A program made the position numbers and the translations under genes. Shown here piece after piece: positions 51,702-60,846 of a stretch of 64,000 bases of DNA. Numbering within the stretch: position 1 is the stretch's first letter; each line of letters opens with the position of its first letter. The notes under the pieces were generated by a model. That model was not told the origin of the DNA. It saw only the letters and a list, made by a program, of their open reading frames with translations, and made no database searches. Origin of the DNA: Fontibacterium sp040404065. GTDB taxonomy: Bacteria; Pseudomonadota; Alphaproteobacteria; Pelagibacterales; Pelagibacteraceae. The stretch lies in the NCBI GenBank assembly GCA_040404065.1, contig JBBAJM010000001.1, one strand, 5' to 3'.

Positions 51702-53101
51702 TGAAATATATTAGCACAAGAAATAACAAAAAAACTTATAGTTTTATAGATACTTTTTTAAACGGCCTTGCTCATGATGGAGGTCTTTATATTCCAAAAA
51801 ATATACCACACCTTTCAAAATCGACTTTGCAAAAATTTTCTAAATTAAATTATAATGATTTAGCTTATGAGATTATTAAGATTTATACCGGTGACACTTT
51901 TTCAAAAACTGAATTAAAAAAAATTATTAAAAAATCTTATAAAAATTTCGACGGTAAAAATGTAATAAAATTTTCAAGGGTTAAAAATTTTAATTTGATA
52001 GAATTGTATCATGGACCGACGCTAGCCTTTAAAGATATTGCCATGCAGGTCATAGGCAATATGTACGAAGTTATTCTTAATAAAAATAAGAATAGAGTTA
52101 ATTTAGTGACAGCAACCTCAGGGGATACGGGCGCCGCAGCAATCGATGCTGTCAAAAATAAAAAAAACATAAGAATTTTTGTTCTACATCCAAAAGGAAA
52201 AGTTTCTGTAACGCAAAGAAAACTAATGACGACAGTTAATGCCAAAAATGTTTTCAATATTGCAGTGCAAGGCTCATTTGATGACTGTCAAACATTAGTT
52301 AAATCAATGTTTAATGATTTGAACTTTAGAAGAACAATTAATATGTCAGGTGTTAACTCAATAAACTGGGCCAGAATTGTTGTTCAGATAGTTTATTATT
52401 TCTATTCCCATTTTCGTTTATCTGATAAAAAGAAAAAGAGTGTTTTTTCAGTTCCCACAGGAAACTTCGGGGATATTTATGCCGGGTATATAGCTTACAA
52501 AATGGGATTGCCCATATCTAAATTAATTATTGCAACGAACGAAAACGATCTTTTACATAAATTTCTTAAAAATGGAGTTTATAAACCATCAAAAGTTAAA
52601 TTTAGTATTTCACCAAGTATGGATATACAAGTTGCGAGCAACTTTGAGAGACTTATCTCCTCTTATTATAAGAATAATTCTAAAAAAATATCAGCGTTTA
52701 TGAATCAATTAAATAAAGCTGGCTTTTATAAAATAGAAAAAAAAATTTTAGAAAGAATAAAGAATATTTTTTATTCTAAATCCGTTAACGCTAAAGACAC
52801 TACGGATCTTATTATGTCAGTTTATAATAATAATCATAAAATATTGGATCCTCATTCTTCAGTAGGCTTAAAAGCTTTAGAAGATTATTATTCCAATAAT
52901 AATACCAAATCTGAAAATTTGTTTTGTTTAGAAACGGCTCACCCAGGTAAATTTAAAGAGACTATTTATAAAATTTTAAAAAGAAAACCTATAGTTCCTA
53001 TAGGAATAAATCGAAGTCTTAAAAAAAAAGAATTCTACAAAGTGCTACCTAATAACTTAAATAAAATAAAAGATTATATTAAAACTAATCGTTTGCGATA
53101 G
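51701..53101 (+). CDS. thrC: threonine synthase
   Basis: ThrC converts O-phosphohomoserine to threonine with PLP. The 466 residues start MKYISTRNNKKTYSFIDTFLNGLAHDGGLY in two readable parts. The Schiff-base Lys is in GPTLAFKDIAMQ (near 107), TATSGDTGAAAI binds the cofactor and SVPTGNFGDIYAGY binds phosphate. It is joined to the oxidase genes without a gap. The homoserine kinase gene thrB lies just beyond on the opposite strand. The 3' end overlaps rnhA by 17 nt. Confidence 0.96.
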   Translation: MKYISTRNNKKTYSFIDTFLNGLAHDGGLYIPKNIPHLSKSTLQKFSKLNYNDLAYEIIKIYTGDTFSKTELKKIIKKSYKNFDGKNVIKFSRVKNFNLIELYHGPTLAFKDIAMQVIGNMYEVILNKNKNRVNLVTATSGDTGAAAIDAVKNKKNIRIFVLHPKGKVSVTQRKLMTTVNAKNVFNIAVQGSFDDCQTLVKSMFNDLNFRRTINMSGVNSINWARIVVQIVYYFYSHFRLSDKKKKSVFSVPTGNFGDIYAGYIAYKMGLPISKLIIATNENDLLHKFLKNGVYKPSKVKFSISPSMDIQVASNFERLISSYYKNNSKKISAFMNQLNKAGFYKIEKKILERIKNIFYSKSVNAKDTTDLIMSVYNNNHKILDPHSSVGLKALEDYYSNNNTKSENLFCLETAHPGKFKETIYKILKRKPIVPIGINRSLKKKEFYKVLPNNLNKIKDYIKTNRLR

Positions 53102-53519
53102 CAGCGTTTCTTGCAAGCAAGTCTACTCTATTGTTATATTTGTTAATGGAGTGTGCTTTCACCCAATGCCAATCAACTTCTTTTTCATTAATTATAGCAT
53201 CTAATTTAATCCAGAGATCCTTATTTTTTACATCTTTCTTATTCGCGTTTTTCCAATTGTTTAATTTCCAATTATGAATCCATTTTTCAATCCCATCTTT
53301 TACATATTTAGAGTCGGTATAGATTTTTATTTTTTTATTTTGTATAATATTTTCCAAAGCATTTATAGCGGCTGTTAATTCCATTCTATTGTTGGTAGAA
53401 TCTTTTTCCGATCCAAATATTTCCTCTTCTTTTTCATTCTGAATAATTACGGCGGCCCAACCACCTTTTCCTGGGTTACCTAAACAAGATCCGTCTGTAT
53501 AAATAATTACTTCATTCAT
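53085..53519 (-). CDS. rnhA: ribonuclease HI
   Basis: RNase HI cuts RNA in RNA-DNA hybrids. The 144-residue protein has the acidic catalytic set: Asp in IYTDGSCLGNPGKGGWA, Glu in NRMELTAAINALE, Asp in IYTDSKYVKDGIEKW and the C-terminal NNRVDLLARNAA. Length is normal. It follows thrB with a one-base overlap, the common ispH-thrB-rnhA order of alphaproteobacteria, and converges on thrC. Confidence 0.96.
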   Translation of the reverse strand: MNEVIIYTDGSCLGNPGKGGWAAVIIQNEKEEEIFGSEKDSTNNRMELTAAINALENIIQNKKIKIYTDSKYVKDGIEKWIHNWKLNNWKNANKKDVKNKDLWIKLDAIINEKEVDWHWVKAHSINKYNNRVDLLARNAAIAND

Positions 53520-54478
53520 TAAATAAAATATTCGTTAAAACTTTTAATAGTTGAATGAAACTCTAATTTTTTAAAATATTCAAAAGGATCTTTAATTTTA
53601 ACGTCCGCTTTATTATCGGTATTATAAAAGTCATATAGTCTAGTTAGAAAAAATCTCATCGCAGCGCCCATAGATAGGATAGGTAAGTATTTTTTTTCAT
53701 CCACACTTAGTTTTCTTATTGAAGAATAGCCATCTATAAGATTTTTGGCCTTGGTCATATTAAATGTAGAGTTATTATCAAAGCAAATTGAGTTTAAGCA
53801 GATCGCTATTTCATATGCAAAAAAATCATTACAAGCAAAATAAAAATCTATAATTCCTGAAACTTTATTATTTGTAAAAAATATATTATCAGTAAAAAGA
53901 TCGGCATGGATAATTCCAGTAGGTAAATTTTTGGGCCATTTTTCTTTTAGAAATTCCAAATAATTTTTAGTTTTTTCTATTATAGATTTTTCTAATTCTA
54001 TCTTTTTTTGAATTGTTTTTTCTAGAATCTCACCCCAGTTTTCAATCGATAAATTATTCTTTCTTTTAATATCAAATTTTTTTGTTATTTCATGTAACTG
54101 TGCTGTTATTTTTCCTATTTCAAAACAGTCTTCGCTAGTGACCTTGTTTTTTGATTTTCCATCTAAAAAAGTTACTAATGCAGCATTTTTATTTTTAATT
54201 TTATTAATTTTTTGGTTATTTTTATTTGAAATTGGCTTGGGACAAGGAAAATTATATTCTGATAAACTAGATAATAATTCTATAAAGAAAGGTAGATCAT
54301 TTTCATCTACTCTTTTTTCGTAGATAGTTAGGATATAATCTTGTTGAGATGTTTTAATAAGATAATTTGTGTTTTCTACACCTTCAATAATTCCTTGGTA
54401 ACTCTTCAAGTCATCAATGTTATATTGTTCCAAAAACTCCTTAACTTCTTGATGTTCTAATTTAGTATAAACAGCCAT
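53519..54478 (-). CDS. thrB: homoserine kinase, type II (APH fold)
   Basis: This 319-residue kinase phosphorylates homoserine for threonine synthesis. It is of the aminoglycoside-phosphotransferase-like type, not the GHMP type. Motifs are GVENTNYLIKT (near 28-38), the catalytic loop GIIHADLFTDNIFF (near 185-198) and GIIDFYFACNDFFAYEIA, with the metal-binding Asp. It lies between ispH and rnhA with one-base overlaps at both junctions. Its product is the substrate of ThrC, encoded convergently just downstream. Confidence 0.94.
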   Translation of the reverse strand: MAVYTKLEHQEVKEFLEQYNIDDLKSYQGIIEGVENTNYLIKTSQQDYILTIYEKRVDENDLPFFIELLSSLSEYNFPCPKPISNKNNQKINKIKNKNAALVTFLDGKSKNKVTSEDCFEIGKITAQLHEITKKFDIKRKNNLSIENWGEILEKTIQKKIELEKSIIEKTKNYLEFLKEKWPKNLPTGIIHADLFTDNIFFTNNKVSGIIDFYFACNDFFAYEIAICLNSICFDNNSTFNMTKAKNLIDGYSSIRKLSVDEKKYLPILSMGAAMRFFLTRLYDFYNTDNKADVKIKDPFEYFKKLEFHSTIKSFNEYFI

Positions 54479-55437
54479 TATTTAATAAGCATTGTAGGAA
54501 GTTTGAAAGAAACTTTTTCAACCGAAGTAACTACTTCTTCAAGTTTAATGTCAGTAATATTTTTAATTTCTTTAATTAAATTCTCAACTAATATTTCAGG
54601 AGCTGAGGCGCCAGAAGTGATGCCTATATTTCTACAGTTTCTAATTTTATCAACGGGTAGTTCTTGTTCAGAGTGTATTAGAATACTTTCTTTGCAACCG
54701 AATTTTTTTGCAACTTCTACTAACCTCTGTGAGTTGGAGGAACTCCTGCTGCCAACTACTAAAAATAAATCACATTTTTTTGCAATTTGTTTAACAGCTT
54801 CTTGTCGATTTGTTGTTGCATAACAAATATCACTTTTGATTGGATCTTTTATAGATGGATATTTTTTTTTTAATAGGTAAATAATTTCTAAAGTGTCATC
54901 TACTGAAAGAGTGGTTTGGGTAATATATGCGAATTTATTATTTTTAATTTTTGGAAAGTAACTTTCTATATCTTCTTTGCTCTCAATCAATGTAATATAA
55001 TTATCATCTATTTGTCCCATAGTACCGATTACCTCAGGATGATTTTTGTGACCAATAAAAATAATATTAAATTCATTTTTTGCTAGAATTTCAGCCTCTC
55101 TATGGACTTTTGTTACTAGAGGACATGTCGCATCAATATAAATAATGTTATTTAACTTTGCTTCGTTAACAACTTTTTTGGGTACACCGTGAGCTGAAAA
55201 TATAACAGGTCTAGATTTATCTTTGATTTCAGAAAGCTCTTCAATAAAGATTGCCCCTTGCGACTTTAAATTTTCAACTACAAACTGATTGTGAACTATT
55301 TCATGCCGTACATAAACTGGAGCACCAAACTTATTAATAGTTTTTTTTACAATTTCGACAGCTCTATCTACCCCAGCGCAAAATCCTCTAGGACTTGCTA
55401 AAAATACATTTACAGTTTTTTTTATATTTGTTTCCAT
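54478..55437 (-). CDS. ispH: 4-hydroxy-3-methylbut-2-enyl diphosphate reductase
   Basis: IspH makes IPP and DMAPP in the last step of the MEP pathway, using a [4Fe-4S] cluster. I chose ATG 55437 (METNIKKTVNVFLASPRGFC, 319 aa). An upstream in-frame Met adds 18 residues with no family match. The three cluster Cys are in PRGFCAGVDRAVEIV, DATCPLVTKVH and SDICYATTNRQEAV. The first gene of ispH-thrB-rnhA, it is divergent from a CDGSH protein with 151 nt between the starts. Confidence 0.95.
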   Translation of the reverse strand: METNIKKTVNVFLASPRGFCAGVDRAVEIVKKTINKFGAPVYVRHEIVHNQFVVENLKSQGAIFIEELSEIKDKSRPVIFSAHGVPKKVVNEAKLNNIIYIDATCPLVTKVHREAEILAKNEFNIIFIGHKNHPEVIGTMGQIDDNYITLIESKEDIESYFPKIKNNKFAYITQTTLSVDDTLEIIYLLKKKYPSIKDPIKSDICYATTNRQEAVKQIAKKCDLFLVVGSRSSSNSQRLVEVAKKFGCKESILIHSEQELPVDKIRNCRNIGITSGASAPEILVENLIKEIKNITDIKLEEVVTSVEKVSFKLPTMLIK

Positions 55438-55551
55438 TAAAATTTTAAATATTGAATTTAGTATTATATGAGGAAGTTTTATAGAGACCAAACCAATAAA
55501 TATAAAAAATATCTATAAATCCACTGTTAATTAAACTTAATTTTTTGTTCA

Positions 55552-55580
55552 TTGAAATAATCCAAGATACAATTTATGCT
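55552..55580 (+). promoter_or_regulatory. sigma-70-like promoter for the CDGSH gene
   Basis: TTGAAA (55552-55557) and TATGCT (55575-55580) are separated by exactly 17 nt. A start 6-9 nt downstream would fall at 55586-55589, almost on the ATG at 55589. The mRNA may therefore be leaderless or nearly so. No Shine-Dalgarno sequence is present in the few bases before the ATG, which fits. Confidence 0.55.
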
Positions 55581-55588
55581 ATACCGAT

Positions 55589-55822
55589 ATGCAAGAAAAG
55601 ATTATTAAAAATCCAAAAAAAATTAATCTAGAAACAGGAAAAGATTATTATTGGTGTGCTTGCGGACTTTCTAAAGATGGCGTTTTTTGTGATGGATCTC
55701 ATAAGAGCACAAATATACAGCCAATGAAATTTATAGTTGAAGAAAATAAATCTTACTTTTTATGTACTTGCAAAAAAACTAATAAGAAACCTTTTTGCGA
55801 TGGTTCTCACTCTAGAGCTTAA
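55589..55822 (+). CDS. tandem CDGSH iron-sulfur domain protein
   Basis: The 77-residue protein contains two CDGSH motifs. The first set is C23, C25, C34 and H38 (CACGLSKDGVFCDGSH). The second is C59, C61, C70 and H74 (CTCKKTNKKPFCDGSH). Each is a 3Cys-1His site for a [2Fe-2S] cluster of the mitoNEET type. There is no membrane segment, so it is probably a soluble electron-transfer or cluster-carrier protein. It converges on atpF with a 4-nt overlap. Confidence 0.93.
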   Translation: MQEKIIKNPKKINLETGKDYYWCACGLSKDGVFCDGSHKSTNIQPMKFIVEENKSYFLCTCKKTNKKPFCDGSHSRA

Positions 55823-56316
55823 GATAATTTAGCTTCTTTTAATTGGTCGAAAGTTTTTCCCAGATTTTTTTGATTAATTGTTTTTATTGTTTCACTATTT
55901 TCCTGACCTGAGATTATTTTTTTAACTGCTTCAATGGCAATCTTATTCGATATACTCTGCATATCTTTAATTGCTTTAATCTTCATTTGCTCTAATTTTT
56001 GTTCAAGTGATCTTTTTTTATTATCTATTAATTGTTCGAATTTTTTTTCAGATTCTTTAATGAAAATTTCAGTTTCTTTTTTTTCATTATTTATAATTTG
56101 ATTACTTTCAGCATGAGCTTCTTCTATTTTATTCTTATATTTTTCTAATAGCTGTTCACTTTCTAACTTTAAATTTTTAGCATTGTCTATTTCAGACTTA
56201 ATCTCATTTATTTTATTATCTAATAAATTACTAATTACTTGAGGGATTTTTTTATAAATAATTATTAGGCAAAAAATTATAAAAGATATTGCTACCCAGA
56301 ATGTTGCGTCAAACAT
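55819..56316 (-). CDS. atpF: F0 ATP synthase subunit b
   Basis: The 165-residue stalk protein has one N-terminal transmembrane helix (about 4-22) and a long amphipathic coiled-coil (about 30-140). It holds the F1 head against the membrane sector. It is the second of two b-type genes, the arrangement of b and b' found in alphaproteobacteria and phototrophs. It overlaps the b' gene by 8 nt and is the last F0 gene. The F1 genes are elsewhere. Confidence 0.9.
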   Translation of the reverse strand: MFDATFWVAISFIIFCLIIIYKKIPQVISNLLDNKINEIKSEIDNAKNLKLESEQLLEKYKNKIEEAHAESNQIINNEKKETEIFIKESEKKFEQLIDNKKRSLEQKLEQMKIKAIKDMQSISNKIAIEAVKKIISGQENSETIKTINQKNLGKTFDQLKEAKLS

Positions 56317-56887
56317 GCTGAGATTCCTTTTCTTTATTAGATATTTCTAAAATTACTGCATTTAGATTGCTAATATTAGGAGTCGTTCCAGTTATTTTTT
56401 CTATTAATTCTTTAGAAAAATCTCCAGCTATATTTTGAATATTATCTAATGCTTGCTTTTTAAAAGCATCTATTTCTTGCTCTGCTTTTCTCGTTTCGGA
56501 ATTTAATATATCTTCAAATTCTTTTTTCTTCAAAGATACTTTTTCGTTAAAATCACTCTTTAAATTTGCTGAAATCTTTTTTGACTCATTTTTGGCTTCG
56601 ACAATAATTAGATTGTATTCATTTTCTAATTTTTGAATTTGATTTTTGTGTATTTCAGCTTCTTTTAATAGCGACTTAATATAATCTGCTCTAGCATCTA
56701 TTAATGAAAATATTTTTGGACTAAAAAATTTCTGAACTAAAAAATACAGTATTATAAAAATTCCAGTTAACCATAAGATTTGAGACAGCCAAAATTTAGG
56801 ATTTAGTTGAGGCATTCCTTCACTAGCTGCTGCTATTTTATTAAAAAATAACAGATAAGTTATAATAGCTATACTTTTATTCTTCAT
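56309..56887 (-). CDS. atpG: F0 ATP synthase subunit b'
   Basis: The 192-residue b' protein starts with a hydrophobic signal-like stretch (MKNKSIAIITYLLFFNKIAAA) and the block GMPQLNPKFWLSQILWLTGIFIILYFL, then a transmembrane helix and a long coiled-coil. It pairs with b as a heterodimer stalk. The PQL(N/D)P segment near residue 25 is the b'-type hallmark. Gene symbol atpG is used for b' in several alphaproteobacteria. It lies between atpE (31-nt gap) and atpF (8-nt overlap). Confidence 0.88.
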   Translation of the reverse strand: MKNKSIAIITYLLFFNKIAAASEGMPQLNPKFWLSQILWLTGIFIILYFLVQKFFSPKIFSLIDARADYIKSLLKEAEIHKNQIQKLENEYNLIIVEAKNESKKISANLKSDFNEKVSLKKKEFEDILNSETRKAEQEIDAFKKQALDNIQNIAGDFSKELIEKITGTTPNISNLNAVILEISNKEKESQHV

Positions 56888-56918
56888 TTTTTGAGAATTA
56901 TTAAATTAACTTTAATAA

Positions 56919-57146
56919 TTAAAATGCAAAAAGTATTAAAAGAGCAATAACTAGAGCGAATAATCCTATAGCTTCCGTAAGTGCAAATCCTAATAATAAA
57001 GTTGGGAATTGCTTTTGAGCTGCCGAAGGATTTCTTATAGCTGCCGACAAATAGCTTCCAAATATTGTTCCCATTCCAACTCCAACTCCAGCCAAAGCTA
57101 TCGCCGCCAATCCAGCTCCTATCATTTTTGCTGCTTCTAGTTCCAT
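56919..57146 (-). CDS. atpE: F0 ATP synthase subunit c
   Basis: The 75-residue c-ring protein has two transmembrane helices. The first has the glycine packing run GVGVGMGTIFGSYLSAAIRNP in part. The second has the ion-binding Glu58 in FALTEAIGLFALV. The loop Arg-Asn-Pro (RNP) is intact. A strong Shine-Dalgarno GGAG (57156-57153) precedes the ATG by 6 nt, as expected for the high copy number of c. It lies between atpB and the b' gene. The sequence looks H+-type. Confidence 0.97.
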   Translation of the reverse strand: MELEAAKMIGAGLAAIALAGVGVGMGTIFGSYLSAAIRNPSAAQKQFPTLLLGFALTEAIGLFALVIALLILFAF

Positions 57147-57184
57147 TTTTTTCTCCTTTTTTTTGTTAGTTGTTAATTTTTTTA

Positions 57185-57919
57185 TTAGTGATGCATATTT
57201 AAAGCATCATTTAAATAAATACACGATAAAACTGCAAAAACATACGCTTGTAAGAAGGCAACTAATATTTCTAAAGCTGTTAAAGCAACAGAAAAGCTTA
57301 AAGGTAGCCATCCTCCAACAATACCTAAGCTTACAACAAAACCACCAAAAACTTTCAGCATTGTGTGTCCAGCAAGCATATTTGCAAATAATCGAACTGA
57401 TAAACTTATCGGTCTACTTAAAAAAGAAATAATTTCAATTGCAACTATAATGGGAAATAAAAAAATAGGCACTCCAGAAGGAGCAAAGATTTTTAGAAAT
57501 CCGATACCGTTTTTTGCAAATCCAACTATTGTAACCCCAATAAAAATTACAACTGCAAGAAAAAATGTAATAATAATCTGACTCGTTACAGTAAAAGCAT
57601 ATGGCAATAAGCCAATCATGTTTAAAGTTAAAATAAATAAAAATATAGTTAGAATGAAAGGAAAATACGGTTTTGCTTTTGGTCCTGCAGTATCACTGAT
57701 CATTTTAGTTATAAAATTAAAAACTATTTCATTGAGTAACTGAATTTTATCAGGAACAATATTAACTTTTCTTGTTCCTATCATAAAAAAAGTAATAATT
57801 AATATTGAACTAATCAACATAAATAGACTTGAATTTGTAAAGGATACGTCCACTCCACTAATGGAGAGAGAGGGTCCTATTCTATGGACCTCAAACTGAT
57901 GCATTGGATTAGTTGCCAT
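57185..57919 (-). CDS. atpB: F0 ATP synthase subunit a
   Basis: The 244-residue membrane subunit forms the proton half-channels against the c-ring. The essential Arg is in PISLSVRLFANMLAGH, and the C-terminal helix FLQAYVFAVLSCIYLNDAL carries the conserved Gln-Tyr. Five to six transmembrane segments are visible. It starts 4 nt after atpI and ends 38 nt before atpE. The segment ATNPMHQFEVHRIGP at the start is typical. Confidence 0.96.
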   Translation of the reverse strand: MATNPMHQFEVHRIGPSLSISGVDVSFTNSSLFMLISSILIITFFMIGTRKVNIVPDKIQLLNEIVFNFITKMISDTAGPKAKPYFPFILTIFLFILTLNMIGLLPYAFTVTSQIIITFFLAVVIFIGVTIVGFAKNGIGFLKIFAPSGVPIFLFPIIVAIEIISFLSRPISLSVRLFANMLAGHTMLKVFGGFVVSLGIVGGWLPLSFSVALTALEILVAFLQAYVFAVLSCIYLNDALNMHH

Positions 57920-57923
57920 AAAC

Positions 57924-58196
57924 TTAGCCTTTATTAATCATTTTTGCAGATCTCACAACATTAAATATTCCTGCGGCAACACCAACTATAAATAGAATTA
58001 TTATAAAAATTGGCTTAGTTCCTAACCATTTGTCTAGGTAGTAACCAATAAAGGTTGCGACAAAAATTGCAGCAACAAGCTCTATACCAATCCTAAATGC
58101 CATTCCTATTATATTATTATTGTTTTGGGGTAGGCTAGATTTATATTTATTTTTAGTGAGTTCTATTTTTTTCTTTAGGTCGTCAAATTCTGACAT
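57924..58196 (-). CDS. atpI: AtpI-like F0 assembly protein
   Basis: The 90-residue protein has a charged N-terminal helix and two transmembrane segments (about 32-50 and 57-80). It includes the family block GIELVAAIFVATFIGYYLDKWLGTKPIF. AtpI assists c-ring assembly. It begins the F0 cluster (atpI-atpB-atpE-b'-b). The preceding gene on the strand, smc, ends 7 nt before it, so the F0 genes may share smc's transcript. Confidence 0.9.
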   Translation of the reverse strand: MSEFDDLKKKIELTKNKYKSSLPQNNNNIIGMAFRIGIELVAAIFVATFIGYYLDKWLGTKPIFIIILFIVGVAAGIFNVVRSAKMINKG

Positions 58197-58203
58197 TAAT
58201 TAT

Positions 58204-60846
58204 TTATGCTACTAATTCTTCTGCTTTTTCAAGATCTACAGCAACTAATTGGCTCACACCTCTCTCAGCCATTGTAACGCCATACAGTCTATTCATTCGC
58301 GACATTGTCAAAGCATGGTGGGTAATAACTATAAATTTTGTTTCAGTAATTTTTGTAAGTTCCTCTATAAGTGAGCAAAATCTTGTGACGTTTGCATCAT
58401 CCAATGGAGCGTCTACCTCGTCTAAAATACAAATGGGTGCAGGATTAATTAAGAATACGGCAAATATTAAAGCCATAGCCGTAAGCGCTTGTTCACCACC
58501 CGATAATAAAGTTATTGATTGTAATTTTTTTCCAGGAGGACTCACTAAAAGTTCCAATCCAGCTTCTAAAGGATCGTCAGATTCTACAAGTTCAAGTCTA
58601 GCATTTCCACCGCCAAATAATTTTGTATATACGTCATTAAATTTTCTTCCGACTTTATCGTAAGCATCAATAAGTTTTTCTCTGCCTTTTTGATTTAGTT
58701 GATTAATACTAGATTTTAATTTTAATATTCCAGCAAGAAGATCTTTTCTATCTTCCATCATTTTAGTAATTTGGTTTTCTAGATTTTTAGTTTCATCGTC
58801 AGCTCTTAGGTTAACCGCTCCCATATTATCTCTTTCATCTTTAAGCTGTTTAAGTTTAGTTTCAATTTTATCTAAATTTGTTTTTTCGATAGATGCCTTA
58901 TCTTCTTCGTTTAAAAGATCATCAATTGAGCATTTAAAATCTTCTCTAACTTTATTTTCTAATTCAATAACTTTTGATTTATGATTGTCTATAAGAGTTT
59001 CAAAACGAGCTTTTTTCTCTCTTCCAATAAGAACTTTTTCATTAATATCTGACAATAATTTATTTATTTCAGAAATTTTATTTTCTGCCGCTTCAATTTC
59101 AGAATTAATTTTATTTTTAGCTTCGTCAGTGTTTTTAATATTTTCTTGATAAAAACCTTTTTGTTCTCCGATCTCGGAGGGTCTGATTTGAATTTTTACA
59201 ATTTCTTTCTCTAAGTTTTTTAATCTTGAGTTAAGATTTTCAGATTTAGTTCTAGAATTTTGTTCAAGATTACGCCAGTTATCAATTTCAGTATCAATAC
59301 TTTTAATTCTCTCTTTTCGTTTAATAGAATCATTTTTAATTGTTTCGTATTTACTTAAGAATATTGCATACTTTTCTTGTAGCTCTTTAAGTAAAATTGT
59401 TTTTACGGTGAATTGTGAACGCATGTCCTCTTTATTAAAAGACGAAGCTCTTTCCAGATTTCTTTTTATTAAATTATCAAAATCATAAGTAATTTTTGAC
59501 GTTTCAGAAAAACTAGTAAGAAGATTTTTTAAATTTTCTTTAACTTTATATGGTTCTATATTTTCAAAATTATTAATAGTGTCATTTAATATTTTTGATT
59601 GATTATTGATAAAATTTTTAACAGAACTTAAATAATTATTAATTTCACTTTTATTTTCTAATCCACCAATATTAGCAAATATTTTTTCAGAAATATTTTC
59701 TAGTTCTTTTTGTTCATAATTTAACTGTTCTGAGATTTTTTTAAAATCAGTGTTGCTTTGATTTTCTATTTCATAATAAGTTTTTTCGAATTCTAATATC
59801 TCACTTTTTTCTTCCGTTAATCTTTTAATGTTAGAACCTGCATTGTTAATATTAATATTTTCACTTTGTTGATCATCATTAGTATTTTTTAGATCAATTC
59901 TGAGCTTTTCAGCCTCTTCTTTGGTTCTTTGTTCTTGTTTAAATAATTCTTCATACTCAAGATTTAATCTCTGTAATTTACTTGTAATCTCGGCAAAATC
60001 ATTTCTTAGAGGCTTAATTCTTTTGTTCTCAGAATCTAATAATTCACTGCTATAATTCTTTTCAATAGTGACAGCGCTAATATCATCATCAATTTCATTT
60101 AAAGCATCCTGACTTTCTTTTAGCTCTTTATTAATTTCTTGAATTTTTAAGTAAGATAGTAAGGCTTCGTGTTTTTTAATATCATTTGATATTGTTTTAT
60201 ATCTAGAAGCTTCTTCTGCTTGTTTTAGCAAATTCTTAAGTTGAGTTTCGATTTGCTTCATTATATCATCAGCTTTTTTAAGATTATTTTCTGCAGCTGT
60301 TAATCTTAGTTCGGCCTCATGTCTTCTTGCATGTAGACCGCCAATACCTGCGGCTTCTTCTAGAATTGCTCTTCTGTCAGTTGGTTTTACCGTAATTAAC
60401 GAACCAACTTTTCCTTGGCTGACCATTGAAGGCGAGTGTGCCCCAGTTGAAAGATCTGCAAATAATATTTGAACATCTCTTGCTCGGACTTCTTTACCGT
60501 TAATGTAGTAGCTTGATCCTTTATCTTTTTCTATTCTTCTTTTTACTTCAATTTCGGGAGTATCCCTGTATTGGGGTACGTTTTCATTATTTTCCAAAAA
60601 AATATTTACTTCAGCAATATTTTTTGAAGGACGATCAGAGGTTCCTGAAAATATAACATCTTCCATTCCGCTACCTCTTAGACTTTTTGCTGAAGTTTCC
60701 CCCATGCACCATCTTAAAGATTCTACAATATTAGATTTTCCGCAACCGTTAGGACCTACAATTCCGGTAAGACCGTCTTCTATTAACAAATGAGTTCGGT
60801 CCGCAAAAGATTTAAAACCAACTATTTCTAGTTTTTTAAATTTCAT
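58204..60846 (-). CDS. smc: SMC chromosome segregation ATPase, shortened and apparently hinge-less
   Basis: This SMC-family ATPase has intact head motifs. Walker A GPNGCGKS is at 31-38, signature LSGGEQ at 781-786 and Walker B ILDEVDAPLDD near 807-817. The typical N-terminal block KFKKLEIVGFKSFADRTHL is present. At 880 residues it is roughly 270 shorter than most bacterial SMCs. The middle (about 370-480), where the Gly-rich hinge normally lies, reads as Asn/Lys-rich helix with no hinge signature and no CxxC zinc hook. The frame is unbroken. The gene follows the DsbA-like gene (4-nt overlap) and precedes atpI. How it dimerises is unclear. Confidence 0.88.
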   Translation of the reverse strand: MKFKKLEIVGFKSFADRTHLLIEDGLTGIVGPNGCGKSNIVESLRWCMGETSAKSLRGSGMEDVIFSGTSDRPSKNIAEVNIFLENNENVPQYRDTPEIEVKRRIEKDKGSSYYINGKEVRARDVQILFADLSTGAHSPSMVSQGKVGSLITVKPTDRRAILEEAAGIGGLHARRHEAELRLTAAENNLKKADDIMKQIETQLKNLLKQAEEASRYKTISNDIKKHEALLSYLKIQEINKELKESQDALNEIDDDISAVTIEKNYSSELLDSENKRIKPLRNDFAEITSKLQRLNLEYEELFKQEQRTKEEAEKLRIDLKNTNDDQQSENININNAGSNIKRLTEEKSEILEFEKTYYEIENQSNTDFKKISEQLNYEQKELENISEKIFANIGGLENKSEINNYLSSVKNFINNQSKILNDTINNFENIEPYKVKENLKNLLTSFSETSKITYDFDNLIKRNLERASSFNKEDMRSQFTVKTILLKELQEKYAIFLSKYETIKNDSIKRKERIKSIDTEIDNWRNLEQNSRTKSENLNSRLKNLEKEIVKIQIRPSEIGEQKGFYQENIKNTDEAKNKINSEIEAAENKISEINKLLSDINEKVLIGREKKARFETLIDNHKSKVIELENKVREDFKCSIDDLLNEEDKASIEKTNLDKIETKLKQLKDERDNMGAVNLRADDETKNLENQITKMMEDRKDLLAGILKLKSSINQLNQKGREKLIDAYDKVGRKFNDVYTKLFGGGNARLELVESDDPLEAGLELLVSPPGKKLQSITLLSGGEQALTAMALIFAVFLINPAPICILDEVDAPLDDANVTRFCSLIEELTKITETKFIVITHHALTMSRMNRLYGVTMAERGVSQLVAVDLEKAEELVA

